Counted from the stretch's first letter, positions 44,219 to 53,602 are shown. The stretch: DNA of 64,000 nt from Halorubrum coriense DSM 10284 (GCF_000337035.1 NZ_AOJL01000036.1:7574-71573), one strand, 5' to 3'. Numbers and translations: made by a program. The notes: a model not told the origin generated them from the letters alone.

Positions 44219-44407
44219 ATGAGCTTCGAGAAGGAAGACGAGGTCGTGCTCCACGACAAACACAGCGAGTACGACGGCGAGTCGGGCACGATCACGCAGG
44301 TGATGGAGACCATGTTCGGCGACGCGACGTACACGGTCAGCTTCGAGGACGGTCAGGAGACGGGCGTCCCAGAGGACGCGCTCGACGCCGTCGAGAGCGA
44401 GGAGTAA
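44219..44407 (+). CDS. small SH3/KOW-like protein, 62 aa
   Basis: A 62-residue acidic protein, MSFEKEDEVVLHDKHSEYDGESGTITQV onward, with alternating strands and a closing VSFEDGQETGVPEDALDAV. The pattern (strand, G-x-I/T-x-x-V turn, strand, D/E-G-Q) is that of KOW or DUF1918-like SH3 barrels, which bind nucleic acid or protein. The TATA box CTTTTAAC lies about 28 bases upstream. The RNA-binding gene that follows is 21 bases away, so they are probably co-transcribed. Confidence 0.75.
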   Translation: MSFEKEDEVVLHDKHSEYDGESGTITQVMETMFGDATYTVSFEDGQETGVPEDALDAVESEE

Positions 44408-44428
44408 CGCCGCACCCACTCGTTTCGC

Positions 44429-44866
44429 ATGCCGAAAGTCCCCTTCCACTACGTCGACCTCCGCGCGTTCTCGTACGCCACGGAGGACGTCAAGCGGGTC
44501 GAGCAGTCGCTGCGAACCCTCCTCCCCGAGGACGTCGAACTCGACCGCGTGGAGAACGTGGGGCATCACGGCGACCGGATCGTCGTCCTCTCGGCGCGCG
44601 TCGAGACCGCCGACGAGATGCGACACGTGCTGGACCGCCTGTCCGAACTGGACGACCTCGACCGCGTCCTCGACGAACTCGACGAGCGGGTCGACGACAA
44701 CTGCGCGCTGTTCCTCCGGCTCGACAAGCAGGCGGCCTTCCGGGGCGACGTCCGCCTCGGCCCCGGGATCACCGTCCGAACGAAGGTCGAGGCGTACCCG
44801 GCGAAGAAGGAGAAGGCCGTCGCGAACGCCCGCGAGACGCTCTCGCGGCTGGCCGACGACGACTGA
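44429..44866 (+). CDS. RNA-binding protein, PF01877-like
   Basis: A 145-residue archaeal protein of the family often annotated as exosome-associated or coaE-linked RNA-binding protein. Typical stretches are FHYVDLRAFSYATEDVKRVEQSLRTLLP, HHGDRIVVLSARVETADEMRHVLDRL and ALFLRLDKQAAFRGDVRLG. The fold is related to L5-like RNA-binding domains. It lies directly after the small KOW-like gene. A role in RNA processing is inferred from the family. Confidence 0.85.
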   Translation: MPKVPFHYVDLRAFSYATEDVKRVEQSLRTLLPEDVELDRVENVGHHGDRIVVLSARVETADEMRHVLDRLSELDDLDRVLDELDERVDDNCALFLRLDKQAAFRGDVRLGPGITVRTKVEAYPAKKEKAVANARETLSRLADDD

Positions 44867-44976
44867 GCGACGGCGACTGAGCCGCCGTTGCTTCCGGCGG
44901 TTAGGGCCCCGACCGGTCGCGTGCCCCGGCCGCACCCGCGGCGTGACTTTTTCACCCGCCCCGTCGATGTCCCGTC

Positions 44977-46425
44977 ATGAGCGATCCGTTCGTGGTCGTC
45001 GGGGCCGACGCGGCGGGGTTGAGCGCGGCTAGCAAGTTCCGTCGCGAAGCGCCGGACCGCGAGGTCGTCGTCTTCGAGAAGGGCCGGTGGATCTCGTACG
45101 CCTACTGCGGCATGCCGTACTTCATCGCCGGCTACGTCGACCGCCTGTCCGACCTCCTGTCGCTGTCGCCGAGCGAGGTCGCCGAGCGGGGGATCGACCT
45201 CCGGCGCGGCCGCGAAGTGATCGCGGTCGACCCCGACGCGAAGCGCGTCACGGTCGAGACGGCCGAGGGCGACCGGTTCGAGCGGGCGTACGGCGACCTG
45301 CTCGTCGCCACCGGCGCGCGCGCCGACCCGGGTCCCTTCGACGTGCGCGGCCTCGACGGCGCGTTCACGCTTCACAACATGGACGCCGCGGCCGCGATCG
45401 ACGCGTACGTCGCGGAGCCCGAGGCCTACGACCCCGACCGCGCCGACGTGAGCGCGGTCGACCGCGACAGGACCGAGCGCAACGCGGCGATGCCCGCCCC
45501 CGAGACCGCCGCGGTCGTCGGCGGCGGGTACGTCGGCGTCGAGGTCGCCGAGGCGCTCGCGGAGCGCGGGCTGGAGGTCCGCGTCTTCCACCGGTCCGGC
45601 CACCTCCTCTCGCCGTTCGGCGAGGCGGTCGGCAGCCGCGTCGAGGCCGCGCTCGAAGCGGAGGGCGTCGCGGTCCACACGGACGCGCCGGTCGACGCGC
45701 TCGTCGGCGACGACCGGATCGAGGCGGTCGAGGTCGGCAGCGGGGGCGGCGGCGCGTCCCCCGAGCGGATCCCGGTCGACATGGCGGTCGTCGGGGTCGG
45801 GATCCGCCCGAACACGGAGCTGCTCGACGGCACCGGGTTCGACCGCGGCCCGGGCGACGCGATCCGGGTCGACGACCGCGGCCGCACCAGCCTCCCGGAC
45901 GTGTACGCCGCCGGCGACTGCGCGACCGCGCGCCACGCGGTGACCGGCGAGCCGGACTGGACGCCGCTCGGCCTCACCGCGAACCGCGCCGGGCGCGCCA
46001 TCGGGGCGACGGTCGCGGGCGACCCGACGCCGGTCGGCGACATCGCGGGGACCGCCGCGGTGAAGGCGTTCGACACCGAGGCCGCCCGCGTCGGGATCCT
46101 CGACCCGGACGCGGCCGAGGCGGCCGGGTTCGACCCGGTCCGCGAGACGGTGACCGCGGGGTCGCGCTCCGGCTACTACCCCGGCGCGGCCGAGACCGAC
46201 GTGACCCTCGTCGCCGACCGCGACACCCGCGGACTCCTCGGCGGGAGCGTCGTCGGCACCGACCGCGCGGCGATCCGGATCGACACGCTCGCGACCGCGA
46301 TCGAGGCGGACATGACCGTGCCCGAGGTGGAGCGACTGGACCTCGCGTACGCGCCGCCGTTCAGTCCGGTGTGGGACCCGATCCTGGTCGCGGCGAAGGT
46401 GCTGAACGGGAAGATCGACGGCTGA
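44977..46425 (+). CDS. FAD-dependent oxidoreductase, CoA-disulfide reductase type
   Basis: A 482-residue flavoprotein of the pyridine nucleotide-disulfide oxidoreductase family. FAD binds at VVVGADAAGLSAASKFRREAPDREVVVFEKG. The single redox Cys is in SYAYCGMPYFIAG (about residue 45), as in CoA-disulfide reductases and NADH oxidases. NAD(P)H binds at AAVVGGGYVGVEVAEALAERG, and the C-terminus (LDLAYAPPFSPVWDPILVAAKV) is characteristic of the group. Two Gly-rich inserts are lineage-specific. It reduces CoA disulfide, a low-molecular thiol or oxygen; the natural substrate is not determined. Confidence 0.85.
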   Translation: MSDPFVVVGADAAGLSAASKFRREAPDREVVVFEKGRWISYAYCGMPYFIAGYVDRLSDLLSLSPSEVAERGIDLRRGREVIAVDPDAKRVTVETAEGDRFERAYGDLLVATGARADPGPFDVRGLDGAFTLHNMDAAAAIDAYVAEPEAYDPDRADVSAVDRDRTERNAAMPAPETAAVVGGGYVGVEVAEALAERGLEVRVFHRSGHLLSPFGEAVGSRVEAALEAEGVAVHTDAPVDALVGDDRIEAVEVGSGGGGASPERIPVDMAVVGVGIRPNTELLDGTGFDRGPGDAIRVDDRGRTSLPDVYAAGDCATARHAVTGEPDWTPLGLTANRAGRAIGATVAGDPTPVGDIAGTAAVKAFDTEAARVGILDPDAAEAAGFDPVRETVTAGSRSGYYPGAAETDVTLVADRDTRGLLGGSVVGTDRAAIRIDTLATAIEADMTVPEVERLDLAYAPPFSPVWDPILVAAKVLNGKIDG

Positions 46426-46470
46426 GCGGACGGTGAGTCGGGGAGGACGCTGCCGACTCCCGCGGCCCGC

Positions 46471-46923
46471 TCACCCCCGTATCCGACCGACGAGGAACCC
46501 GACCACGGCCGCCGCGAAGCCGACGGCGACGGCGACCGCGGCGGCGAGAGCGAGGGGCGCGGTGACGGCGGCGAGGGGAGGGCCGCCGGGGCCGCCCGGG
46601 AGCGCGTACGGCGTCGGGCCGAGCGCGCGGAGCAGCGTGCCCGCGAAGGGGCCGTACGCGAGCAGGGCCGTCGGGAGGGCTCCGCCGCCGGTCGCGGCGA
46701 AGGCGACCGCGCCGACCGCGGCGACCGCGGCGAGTCCGCCGGCCGTCGCCGCGGGACCGACGCCCGCCGCGGCGGTCGCGTCGAAGGCGACGTACGTCAG
46801 CGCGCACCCGACCGCGCTCCACACCGTCGCCCGCTCGAAGCCGGTCTCGCCGAGGGCGATCCGGAGCAGCGCCGCGCGCCGGGACGCGGCCGCGCTCCCC
46901 TCGGTCGCGTTCGCGTCGGTCAT
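46471..46923 (-). CDS. membrane protein coupled to coaD, 150 aa
   Basis: A 150-residue protein with a charged N-terminus (about 1-30) and roughly four Ala/Gly/Val-rich membrane segments over residues 35-148, ending VGFLVGRIRG. I do not recognise the family. Its ATG overlaps the coaD stop (ATGA), so it is translated with CoaD. The composition is almost entirely small hydrophobic residues, and no functional site is visible. Confidence 0.7.
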   Translation of the reverse strand: MTDANATEGSAAASRRAALLRIALGETGFERATVWSAVGCALTYVAFDATAAAGVGPAATAGGLAAVAAVGAVAFAATGGGALPTALLAYGPFAGTLLRALGPTPYALPGGPGGPPLAAVTAPLALAAAVAVAVGFAAAVVGFLVGRIRG

Positions 46924-47414
46924 TCCGGGCGCGTCGCGCCCCGCCCCTCGCGGTCGGGGGTGAGGTTACCGTGCTCGTCGATCTCGCCCGCGACGATCCG
47001 CGTCGAGGAGATCCGCTCGCCGTCCTCGGCCGCCACGTGGTCGACGACGACGAGATCCAGCGGGTCGCGCCCGTGCTCGGCGCGGATCTCGTTTATCCGC
47101 TCGCCGCCGCCCTTCGTCTCGGGCGAGACGATCAGCGCGTCGAACTCCGGTTCGACCGCGATGCCGGTCGGCTCCGTCAGCTCGCGGACCGCGAACTCGC
47201 GGCCGTGCGCCGCGGCCAGGGGTGCCAACTCCGCCTCCAGGTCGCGCTCGCGCCGGTCGTAGGGGCGGACGTACCGCTCGACGTGCCGGGTCTTCGGCGC
47301 GAGCTCGTCGGAGGTGAGCCCGACGGTGACGTCACCCAGCTCGAACGCCCGTTCGAACAGCTTCCGGTGGCCGTCGTGAACGGGATCGAACGTACCCCCA
47401 AGCGCGACGTTCAT
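46920..47414 (-). CDS. coaD: phosphopantetheine adenylyltransferase (CoaD, archaeal type)
   Basis: A 164-residue nucleotidyltransferase that adenylates 4'-phosphopantetheine to dephospho-CoA. The HxGH-type motif is in GGTFDPVHDGHRKLFERAF (about residues 6-24), and ISSTRIVAGEID carries the second nucleotide-binding signature. Length and motifs match the archaeal/eukaryotic PPAT type. Upstream on the other strand is a CoA-disulfide-reductase-like gene, a loose thematic link. First of two coupled genes. Confidence 0.92.
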   Translation of the reverse strand: MNVALGGTFDPVHDGHRKLFERAFELGDVTVGLTSDELAPKTRHVERYVRPYDRRERDLEAELAPLAAAHGREFAVRELTEPTGIAVEPEFDALIVSPETKGGGERINEIRAEHGRDPLDLVVVDHVAAEDGERISSTRIVAGEIDEHGNLTPDREGRGATRPE

Positions 47415-47482
47415 GCCTCTCCGTTGCGCGGGTCGACCTTAAAACGTCCCGAACCGCGACCGTCGCCGGACCGCGCCGCCGC

Positions 47483-48109
47483 TCAGTTGGTGGGCTCGGC
47501 TTCGTCGCCCTCGCCCGCGTCGGCCGCGCCCCCGTCCGCACCCTCCGCGTCCCCTTCGCTCGCGTCGCCCGCCGCGTCGATCTCCGTACCGACCGCGTCG
47601 TCCTGCCCGTCGACGGATATCTGGACGGGCTCGGTGTCGCCGTCGGGCGACTCGCCGCCGAGCCGCCGGTCGAGGTTGAACACGGCGTTCAGCTCCGCCT
47701 GGACGTCGCCGACGACGCCGCGGACCAGGTCGCTCGGCGCGATGGCCTCGTACTCGTAGGGGTTGTTGCCCGCGCCCTCGGCCTTGCGCTTGTCGCGTTC
47801 GACGGTCCCCTCGTCGTGGAGTTCGGCGAGCGCCTCGCGGACGGTGCTGGGGTACAGCCCGGTCCCGTCGGCGACCTCGTCGCTGGTGCTGTGGGGGTTG
47901 TCTCGGAGGTAGACGTAGATGCGGGCGCGGGTCTCCGTGTCGAGCAGCCACGCGAGCAGGTCGACGACGTTGTCGTCGAACCCCTTCACCGCCCTGTCGG
48001 CCCCCTCGCCGAGCCGCTCCCTCGTCTTCCGAAGCTCCTCGCGGGTCCGCTCGGTCGGCGACTCCTCCGGATCGTCCCCCGGCTCCGACGCTGAATCGTC
48101 CGTGGTCAT
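47483..48109 (-). CDS. winged-helix transcriptional regulator
   Basis: A 208-residue protein. A charged N-terminus (1-40) precedes a winged helix at about 45-110 (FDDNVVDLLAWLLDTETRARIYVYLRDNPHSTSDEVADGTGLYPSTVREALAELHDEGTV), then a short sensor region (PSDLVRGVVGDVQAELNAVFNLDRRL) and an acidic low-complexity tail of about 55 residues. The sequence is of a type common in haloarchaea with unknown targets. TATA-like CCTTTTGCC lies about 27 bases upstream on the minus strand. Divergent from nothing adjacent; gshA is upstream in the same direction. Confidence 0.82.
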   Translation of the reverse strand: MTTDDSASEPGDDPEESPTERTREELRKTRERLGEGADRAVKGFDDNVVDLLAWLLDTETRARIYVYLRDNPHSTSDEVADGTGLYPSTVREALAELHDEGTVERDKRKAEGAGNNPYEYEAIAPSDLVRGVVGDVQAELNAVFNLDRRLGGESPDGDTEPVQISVDGQDDAVGTEIDAAGDASEGDAEGADGGAADAGEGDEAEPTN

Positions 48110-48234
48110 GACGGAAAGTGGGGGCTACGCGGGCAAAAGGGTTTCTCGTCGCTTTCGTTCCGACGAAACGTCGGCGGGAGACGCGCCCCGCGGAGTCGTC
48201 GTCCGGTCGCACTCCCCGAACTCGGTCCCGGCGT

Positions 48235-49314
48235 TCAGGCGTTCAAGAGGAGGTCCTCGCGCAGCGCGTCCGGGCCCGACTCCTCGCGGATCCGGCGCTG
48301 GCGCGCCGCGCCGCTCTCCGCATCGTACACCTCGCGGACCCCCGAGATCCCGAGCCGGTCGCACTCGGCGTCGACGACCTCGCCGAGCGGGGTCGTCCCC
48401 TCGCCGTCGCGGTCGACGAACGCGGCGTCGTGCCCGTGCCGGATCGCGCGCCACTTGTTCTCGTCGAGGAGTTCGCGGCGCAGCGAGGGGAGCGACTCGC
48501 CGTCCTCGTACCGCTCGGCGTAGTCGACCACCAGCGCGCGGACGTACTCGGCGAGCGCGAGCGTCACGTCGGGGTCGCGCTGCGCGTCGGGCGCGCGGAC
48601 CTCCACGGTGCCGTGGCCGGTGTGGGGGCGCACGTCGAACCACAGCTCGCCGCGGTCGGCGATGGAGTCGGTCTCGACCATCCGTCGTTCGTATCGCTGG
48701 AACGCGTCGAAGTCCTCGAACGCCGAGGGGATCCCGGTGTTCGGGAGGTTCTCGAACACCTTCGCCCGGGCCGACGCGAGCCCGGTGTCGAACCCGTTCC
48801 AGAACGGGGAGTTCGCCGACAGCGCGAGCAGCACCGAGCAGTGCCACCGCAGTCGGTTCGCGACCCACACGGCCTTGTCCGCGTCGTCGACGCCGACGTG
48901 GACGTGGAGCCCGGCGGTCGTGTTCCGGTGTTGCGGGTACTGGATGCAGTCCAGCTGCGCCCGATACCGCGGCTTCTGAACGTGGTCGAGCTCGCGCCAC
49001 TTCGCCGCCGGGTGGAGGCCCGCGGCCGCGACCCGATAGCCGTCGACGGCGGCGTGGTCGACGAGCGCCTCGCGGACCGTCGCGAGCGCGTCGCCGGCGT
49101 CGTCGCCGTCCTCGATCAGCTCCGTCTGCGCCTCGATCGTACACTCGAACAGCTCGTGGTCGAATCCCTCCGGCACGGCCGCGGGCGGGTCGCGGCCGTA
49201 CACGAGGTCGTCGGTCCCGGACGTCGGGCGGCCGTCGGCATCGACGATATAGAACTCCTCCTCGATGCCGAGCGTCCCCATCCGGGAGAACGCCTCCCGC
49301 GAACCGAGTTCCAT
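48235..49314 (-). CDS. gshA: glutamate--cysteine ligase, GCS2 type (GshA)
   Basis: A 359-residue ligase that makes gamma-glutamylcysteine, the main low-molecular thiol of haloarchaea (which lack glutathione). The GCS2 fold is recognised by [70 protein letters not shown] and [14 protein letters not shown]. The start is the ATG at 49314, about 27 bases after a strong TATA box. The YbdK family of similar enzymes is an alternative, but the haloarchaeal GshA assignment is established for close homologues. Confidence 0.9.
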   Translation of the reverse strand: MELGSREAFSRMGTLGIEEEFYIVDADGRPTSGTDDLVYGRDPPAAVPEGFDHELFECTIEAQTELIEDGDDAGDALATVREALVDHAAVDGYRVAAAGLHPAAKWRELDHVQKPRYRAQLDCIQYPQHRNTTAGLHVHVGVDDADKAVWVANRLRWHCSVLLALSANSPFWNGFDTGLASARAKVFENLPNTGIPSAFEDFDAFQRYERRMVETDSIADRGELWFDVRPHTGHGTVEVRAPDAQRDPDVTLALAEYVRALVVDYAERYEDGESLPSLRRELLDENKWRAIRHGHDAAFVDRDGEGTTPLGEVVDAECDRLGISGVREVYDAESGAARQRRIREESGPDALREDLLLNA

Positions 49315-49338
49315 TACAGCCTCGTACCGGTCGCTCGC

Positions 49339-49349
49339 TCTTATAAGGA
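49339..49349 (-). promoter_or_regulatory. promoter of gshA
   Basis: On the minus strand CCTTATAAG, preceded by the AT/purine element TTTCAAT as a BRE, is centred about 29 bases before the ATG at 49314. Confidence 0.6.
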
Positions 49350-49451
49350 TTGAAACCCGAAACCGGCGCGCTCGGCGGACGCGCCCCCGGCTCCGTTTCC
49401 CGGGCGCTCAGTCGAGACGTCACGCGTGGCCCGTCTCGACGGGCGACTTCG

Positions 49452-50024
49452 TCAGTTCTCCGGGAGGATGTCGCCGATCGACGCCCCGATGCTCATCGCG
49501 ATGGCGACCAGCAGCGTCTGTCCGCCGGCGACCATCGGATCGCTCCACGACACCCGCCCCCACCCTGTCATCAGCGCGACGGCCAGCCCGCCCGCGATGG
49601 CGACGATAGCGAGGGGGCGAAGCGGAACGACGCCGAACATCCGGTCTTCCACGACTCGCTCGAACTCGCCCGCACGCAGTATCCCGACGACGACCGCCCC
49701 GCCGAACAGGAGCGTGAGGAGGAACGCCGGCGGCCGTTCCGCGATGAACCGACCGATCTCCAGCGCGCCGCCCTCGACGATCATGGGCAGTCCGAAGACG
49801 AAGCTCCCCACCAGCGCCTCGCCGGCGTCGCGCGAGCCGAACTGCGTCCGGAATCGGCCGATGACCCCCTCCGGCCTGACCTGCCGCGCGGTTCGCATGG
49901 CCTCTCGGACCTGCCGTCGCTCCTCCTCCCCGTCGACCAGCTCTTCGAGTTCGTCCAGCTCCGTCAACACGTCGTCGATGTCCGGGCTTCGGGCGGCGTC
50001 GTCCGAGTCAGTGTCGGTCATCAT
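49452..50024 (-). CDS. DUF2391 family membrane protein
   Basis: A 190-residue protein with a charged N-terminal coiled-coil-like region (about 14-50: IDDVLTELDELEELVDGEEERRQVREAMRTAR) followed by a membrane domain with about five segments (VGSFVFGLPMIVEGG, PAFLLTLLFGGAVVVGIL, LAIVAIAGGLAVALM, LLVAIAMSIGASIGDIL). This matches the DUF2391/TIGR02587 proteins of unknown function. Two adjacent Met codons (50024, 50021) are possible starts. TATA-like ATCATAAGC lies upstream. Confidence 0.8.
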   Translation of the reverse strand: MMTDTDSDDAARSPDIDDVLTELDELEELVDGEEERRQVREAMRTARQVRPEGVIGRFRTQFGSRDAGEALVGSFVFGLPMIVEGGALEIGRFIAERPPAFLLTLLFGGAVVVGILRAGEFERVVEDRMFGVVPLRPLAIVAIAGGLAVALMTGWGRVSWSDPMVAGGQTLLVAIAMSIGASIGDILPEN

Positions 50025-50179
50025 CTCGTACTGACCGGCTCGCGGCTTATGATCCCACCCGTTGCTCGGGTTCGATTCCGCCGAAACGGTCGCAGAACAG
50101 AGAACGGTTCGAGTGACGGACCGAAAACGAGCCGGCAGCGGGCGGTTGCGCCTCCGTCACCGCCGCGAGGGGCGTCGGT

Positions 50180-50737
50180 TCAGCCGAGGACGTACCGGAG
50201 CGCCGGGACCCTCTCGACGAGCGCCTGCCCGCCGACCTGGATCTGCTCGATGTAGGCGTCGAGGCCGAGGACGCGGCCCGCGCCGAACGCGGCGACCGTG
50301 AGGAACACGACCGCGTACACCAGCGTCGAGTCGAACAGGGCGAGGAAGTCGCCGCTCCACCCGCCGAGGTAGAACAGCGTCATCTGCATCGCCCCGCCCA
50401 GCGCGGCCAGCCGGACGAACGCGCCGGTGATGAGCGCCGCGCCGATGAGCAGTTGCGTCGCGGGCACGAACACGTTCGCGAACTCGACGAACCACGGCGT
50501 CGACCCCATCGCGGCGTACAGCCCGCTGACCGGACTCGCCGCGGCGGGGGCGTGGACGAGGTAGCCGCTGGCGTCGAACGCCTCGCCGGTCACCTTCCCG
50601 AGGCCCGCGAACAGGATCATCCCGCCGATCGTCGCCCGGAGCAGGACGATGAACAGCGCCGACAGCGAGTGCGCCTTCCCCAGTAGCGTGATTCCGCCGA
50701 ACTCGCCGCCGAACTCGTTTGTGGTCTTCGTGGACAT
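50180..50737 (-). CDS. DoxX family membrane protein
   Basis: A 185-residue DoxX/DoxD-type protein with four predicted membrane helices (IVLLRATIGGMILFAGLGKV, FVPATQLLIGAALITGAFVRLAALGG, FDSTLVYAVVFLTVAAFGAG and adjacent). Family members are linked with quinol oxidases or thiosulfate oxidation, but many are uncharacterised. The start (MSTKTTNEFGG) is preceded by GGAGAGACACA, a ribosome-binding site, and by an excellent BRE/TATA. It is one of the few genes here with a clear Shine-Dalgarno sequence. Confidence 0.85.
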   Translation of the reverse strand: MSTKTTNEFGGEFGGITLLGKAHSLSALFIVLLRATIGGMILFAGLGKVTGEAFDASGYLVHAPAAASPVSGLYAAMGSTPWFVEFANVFVPATQLLIGAALITGAFVRLAALGGAMQMTLFYLGGWSGDFLALFDSTLVYAVVFLTVAAFGAGRVLGLDAYIEQIQVGGQALVERVPALRYVLG

Positions 50738-50771
50738 TGTGTCTCTCCTCACTTGCGGATACGCCGGATGA

Positions 50772-50789
50772 ATATATAAACCGAAAAGC
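50772..50789 (-). promoter_or_regulatory. strong promoter of the doxX gene
   Basis: On the minus strand CTTTTCGG is followed by TTTATATATT, close to an ideal haloarchaeal BRE/TATA. It predicts a start near 50748 and a 5' leader of about 10 bases with a purine-rich ribosome-binding site. Confidence 0.6.
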
Positions 50790-50889
50790 GAGTTCCCCCT
50801 CGGCGAGACGAGTTCGACCGGGTCCCCGCATCTGCGGGGTCTTTAAATATAGCTCCCGAACGCTATCGGGTCAGACCGGTTCTCCGGCC

Positions 50890-51573
50890 TCACCACGCCT
50901 CGCCGCTGGCGAGGTCGACCGCGGCGTCCCCCTTCTCCGAGGGGCAGAGGTCGGCGAGGGCGCAGTCGTCGCAGTCGGGGTTGATCGCGGTACACGTCGC
51001 CCGGCCGTGGTCGATCATGAGGTGTGTGAACTGCTGCCAGTCGCTCTCGGGGACGACGTCCAGCAGGTCCTGCTCTATCGCCTCTGGCCGCTCTTCTTCC
51101 GTGATCCCGAGCCGCCGCGTGAGCCGCTGGACGTGGGTGTCGACGACGATCCCCTCGACCACGTCGTGGCCGTGTTGGAGGACGACGTTCGCGGTCTTGC
51201 GACCGACGCCCGCGAGGTCCGTCAGCTCGGACATCGTGTCCGGCACCTCGCCGTCGTGCTCCTCCGCGATGTCCGCGCACGCGGAGCGGATGTACTTCGC
51301 CTTGTTGTTGTAGTAGGTGATCGAGTTTATCTCCTCGGCCATCTCCTCTTGTGGCGCGTCCGCGTACTCCTCGGGCGTCTCGTACGTCTCGAACAGGTCC
51401 GCGCACACCTCGTTCACGCGCTCGTCCGTACACTGCGCGGAGAGGATCACCGCGATGAGCAGCTCCAGCCGGTTCGAGTAGTTGAGCGAGATGGTCGAGT
51501 CGGGGTACTCCTCGTACAGCCGGTCGAGGACCTCGGCGACCTGCTCCGCCCGCGGATCGAGTGGCGTTCCCAT
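50890..51573 (-). CDS. nth: endonuclease III (Nth)
   Basis: A 227-residue DNA glycosylase/AP lyase for oxidised pyrimidines. The helix-hairpin-helix and catalytic Lys are in LTDLAGVGRKTANVVLQHG; the catalytic Asp is in VVDTHVQRLTRRLG. The 4Fe-4S cluster ligands are C-x6-C-x2-C-x5-C in TCTAINPDCDDCALADLC. The ATG at 51573 gives the family length; the longer upstream frame is non-coding. Monocistronic. Confidence 0.95.
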   Translation of the reverse strand: MGTPLDPRAEQVAEVLDRLYEEYPDSTISLNYSNRLELLIAVILSAQCTDERVNEVCADLFETYETPEEYADAPQEEMAEEINSITYYNNKAKYIRSACADIAEEHDGEVPDTMSELTDLAGVGRKTANVVLQHGHDVVEGIVVDTHVQRLTRRLGITEEERPEAIEQDLLDVVPESDWQQFTHLMIDHGRATCTAINPDCDDCALADLCPSEKGDAAVDLASGEAW

Positions 51574-51752
51574 ACCAGTCCCTCCGTCCGGGCGACATTG
51601 AACGATCCGACTGCGAGCCCCCTCGCCGACGGTCGGGCCGGCGCTCGACCGCGCGGCGGACCGACGGAGTGACCGAGCGGGCACCGCCGAACGCAGCGCC
51701 TCGGACGGACGCGGCCGAGACGGCCGGTCGCCGAGTCGCACGAGTCGGCCAC

Positions 51753-52130
51753 CTACGTCGAATTTCGGAGGACGTGGACGGCCGCGCCGGTGACGGCGGC
51801 GGCGATGAAACAGCCGAACCCGTAGACGAACGCGATCGAGAAGAACGGTCCGATGCCCTGTGTCAGCGCCTCCGGACTTCTCAAGAAGATCGCGGCGCGC
51901 ACGCCCGTACCGAGCCCGAAGACCGCCGCGAACACGACGGCGGCGAGCACGCCGGCCTTCGAGCTCTCGATTATCGACTCCGCGAGATCGGTGCTTCCCG
52001 AGCCGACGGCACCTCCCGCCGCCGCCCCCCCGAGCGCCCACCCGTCCGGGCCGACGAGCACTCCGCCGATCAGTCCGACGGCCGAGCCGACGGCGACGCC
52101 CGCGGCGACGGTTTTGCTGAAAAATCGCAT
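51753..52130 (-). CDS. small membrane protein, 125 aa
   Basis: A 125-residue protein with Gly/Ala-rich hydrophobic segments at about 7-30, 60-82 and 92-118. The central loop (GSTDLAESIIESSKAG) is polar. No family is recognised. A good TATA box (GAATATAAGG on the minus strand, 52153-52162) is 25-30 bases upstream, supporting expression from the ATG at 52130. Confidence 0.68.
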   Translation of the reverse strand: MRFFSKTVAAGVAVGSAVGLIGGVLVGPDGWALGGAAAGGAVGSGSTDLAESIIESSKAGVLAAVVFAAVFGLGTGVRAAIFLRSPEALTQGIGPFFSIAFVYGFGCFIAAAVTGAAVHVLRNST

Positions 52131-52152
52131 ACCGTGATATGAGGCTGTTCTT

Positions 52153-52162
52153 CCTTATATTC
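52153..52162 (-). promoter_or_regulatory. promoter of the small membrane protein gene
   Basis: GAATATAAGG on the minus strand lies about 27 bases before the ATG at 52130 and stands out from the GC-rich surroundings. Confidence 0.5.
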
Positions 52163-52318
52163 TAGTGACATATCCGGCTCAGAATCGGAGAGAAACGCCG
52201 ACTGAAGCCCACGAGTCAACTACGCTGACGGTATCCGAACGGAGCGCGTCGTCCGCTGCGGATCTCGACGGAGCCACCGAGTAGTAAGACAGTTACCACG
52301 CGGCGCGCTGGTGAGCGT

Positions 52319-53602
52319 ATGGACGTACTCGACGTCGCGGCGCGCGCGACCGAGACCGGGCCGGTGTGCGACGCCTGTCTCGGCCGGCTCGTCGCCGACC
52401 GGAGCTTCGGGCTGTCGAACGCCGACCGCGGCTCGGCGCTCCGGGTGTCGCTCGCGCTGCGCGACGACGAGGACCACGAGCCGGTCGACACCGCGGACTG
52501 CTGGGTGTGCGAGGGGCGCTGCGCCGCCTTCGACGAGTGGGCCGACCGCGCCGCCGACGCGGCCGAGGGCGTCGAGTTCGCCACGTACAACGTCGGCACG
52601 CGCCCCCCGCCGCTGATCGAGGAGAACGAGGCGCTGCTCCGCGCGGACGCCGGCCTCGACGAGGACGCGGGCGAGCCGTTCAAATCGGAGTTCAACCGCG
52701 AGGTCGGCAAGCGGTTCGGGCGGCTCACGGGCGCGGAGGTCTCCTTCGACCGACCCGACGTCCAGTTCACGATCGACCTGGCCGAAGACGAGATCGACGC
52801 GAAGATCAACTCCACGTTCGTCTACGGCCGATACAGGAAGCTGGAGCGCGACATCCCCCAGACGGAGTGGCCCTGCCGCGAGTGTAAGGGCTCCGGGCGG
52901 CAGGGGGCCGACCCCTGCGACCACTGCGGCGGCTCCGGCTACCTCTACGACGACAGCGTCGAGGAGTACACCGCGCCGGTCGTCGAGGACGTGATGGACG
53001 GGACGGAGGCGACGTTCCACGGCGCGGGCCGCGAGGACGTCGACGCGCTCATGCTCGGCACCGGACGCCCGTTCGTGGTCGAGGTCGAGGAGCCGCGTCG
53101 GCGCCGGGTCGACACCGACCGCCTCCAGTCGGACATCAACGCCTTCGCCGACGGCGCGGTCGAGGTCGAGGGGCTCCGGCTCGCGACCTACGAGATGGTC
53201 GAGCGAGTGAAGGGACACGACGCGGCCAAGCGCTACCGCGCCGCGGTGACGTTCGACGCCGACGTCGACGCCGACGCGCTCGCGGACGCGGTCGCCGCGC
53301 TGGAGGGAGCGACCGTCGAGCAGTACACGCCGAACCGGGTGGACCACCGCCGCGCGAGCATGACCCGCGAGCGCGACGTGTACGAGGTGACCGCCGAACT
53401 CGACGACCGGCGTCACGCGACCGTCGAGATCCGCGGCGAGGGCGGCCTCTACATCAAGGAGCTGATCTCCGGCGACGAGGGGCGGACCGAGCCGAGCCTC
53501 GCGGGGCTGCTCGGTGTCGGGGCCGAGGTCACCGCGCTCGACGTCCTCGCGGTGGAGGGCGAGGCGGAGCCGTTCGAGCGCGACGAGTTCTTCCGGGAGT
53601 GA
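52319..53602 (+). CDS. tRNA pseudouridine(54/55) synthase Pus10
   Basis: A 427-residue enzyme that makes pseudouridine at tRNA positions 54 and 55 in archaea. An N-terminal THUMP-containing region carries Cys pairs (VCDACLGR; CWVCEGRC), and a DnaJ-type zinc insert (CRECKGSGRQGADPCDHCGGSG) lies at about residues 184-206. The catalytic Asp is in GREDVDALMLGTGRPFVVEV (about 238-257). The C-terminal domain ends with YIKELISGDEGRTEPSLAGLLG. The zinc insert is larger than in methanogen homologues as I recall them. Codon usage is typical. Confidence 0.93.
   Translation: MDVLDVAARATETGPVCDACLGRLVADRSFGLSNADRGSALRVSLALRDDEDHEPVDTADCWVCEGRCAAFDEWADRAADAAEGVEFATYNVGTRPPPLIEENEALLRADAGLDEDAGEPFKSEFNREVGKRFGRLTGAEVSFDRPDVQFTIDLAEDEIDAKINSTFVYGRYRKLERDIPQTEWPCRECKGSGRQGADPCDHCGGSGYLYDDSVEEYTAPVVEDVMDGTEATFHGAGREDVDALMLGTGRPFVVEVEEPRRRRVDTDRLQSDINAFADGAVEVEGLRLATYEMVERVKGHDAAKRYRAAVTFDADVDADALADAVAALEGATVEQYTPNRVDHRRASMTRERDVYEVTAELDDRRHATVEIRGEGGLYIKELISGDEGRTEPSLAGLLGVGAEVTALDVLAVEGEAEPFERDEFFRE

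Noticed and set aside
50068-50079. GGGTTCGATTCC, resembling a tRNA T-loop, as a hint of a tRNA or attachment site
   Set aside because: The flanking bases do not pair to a T-stem (only two of five pairs), and no anticodon or acceptor arm is present.
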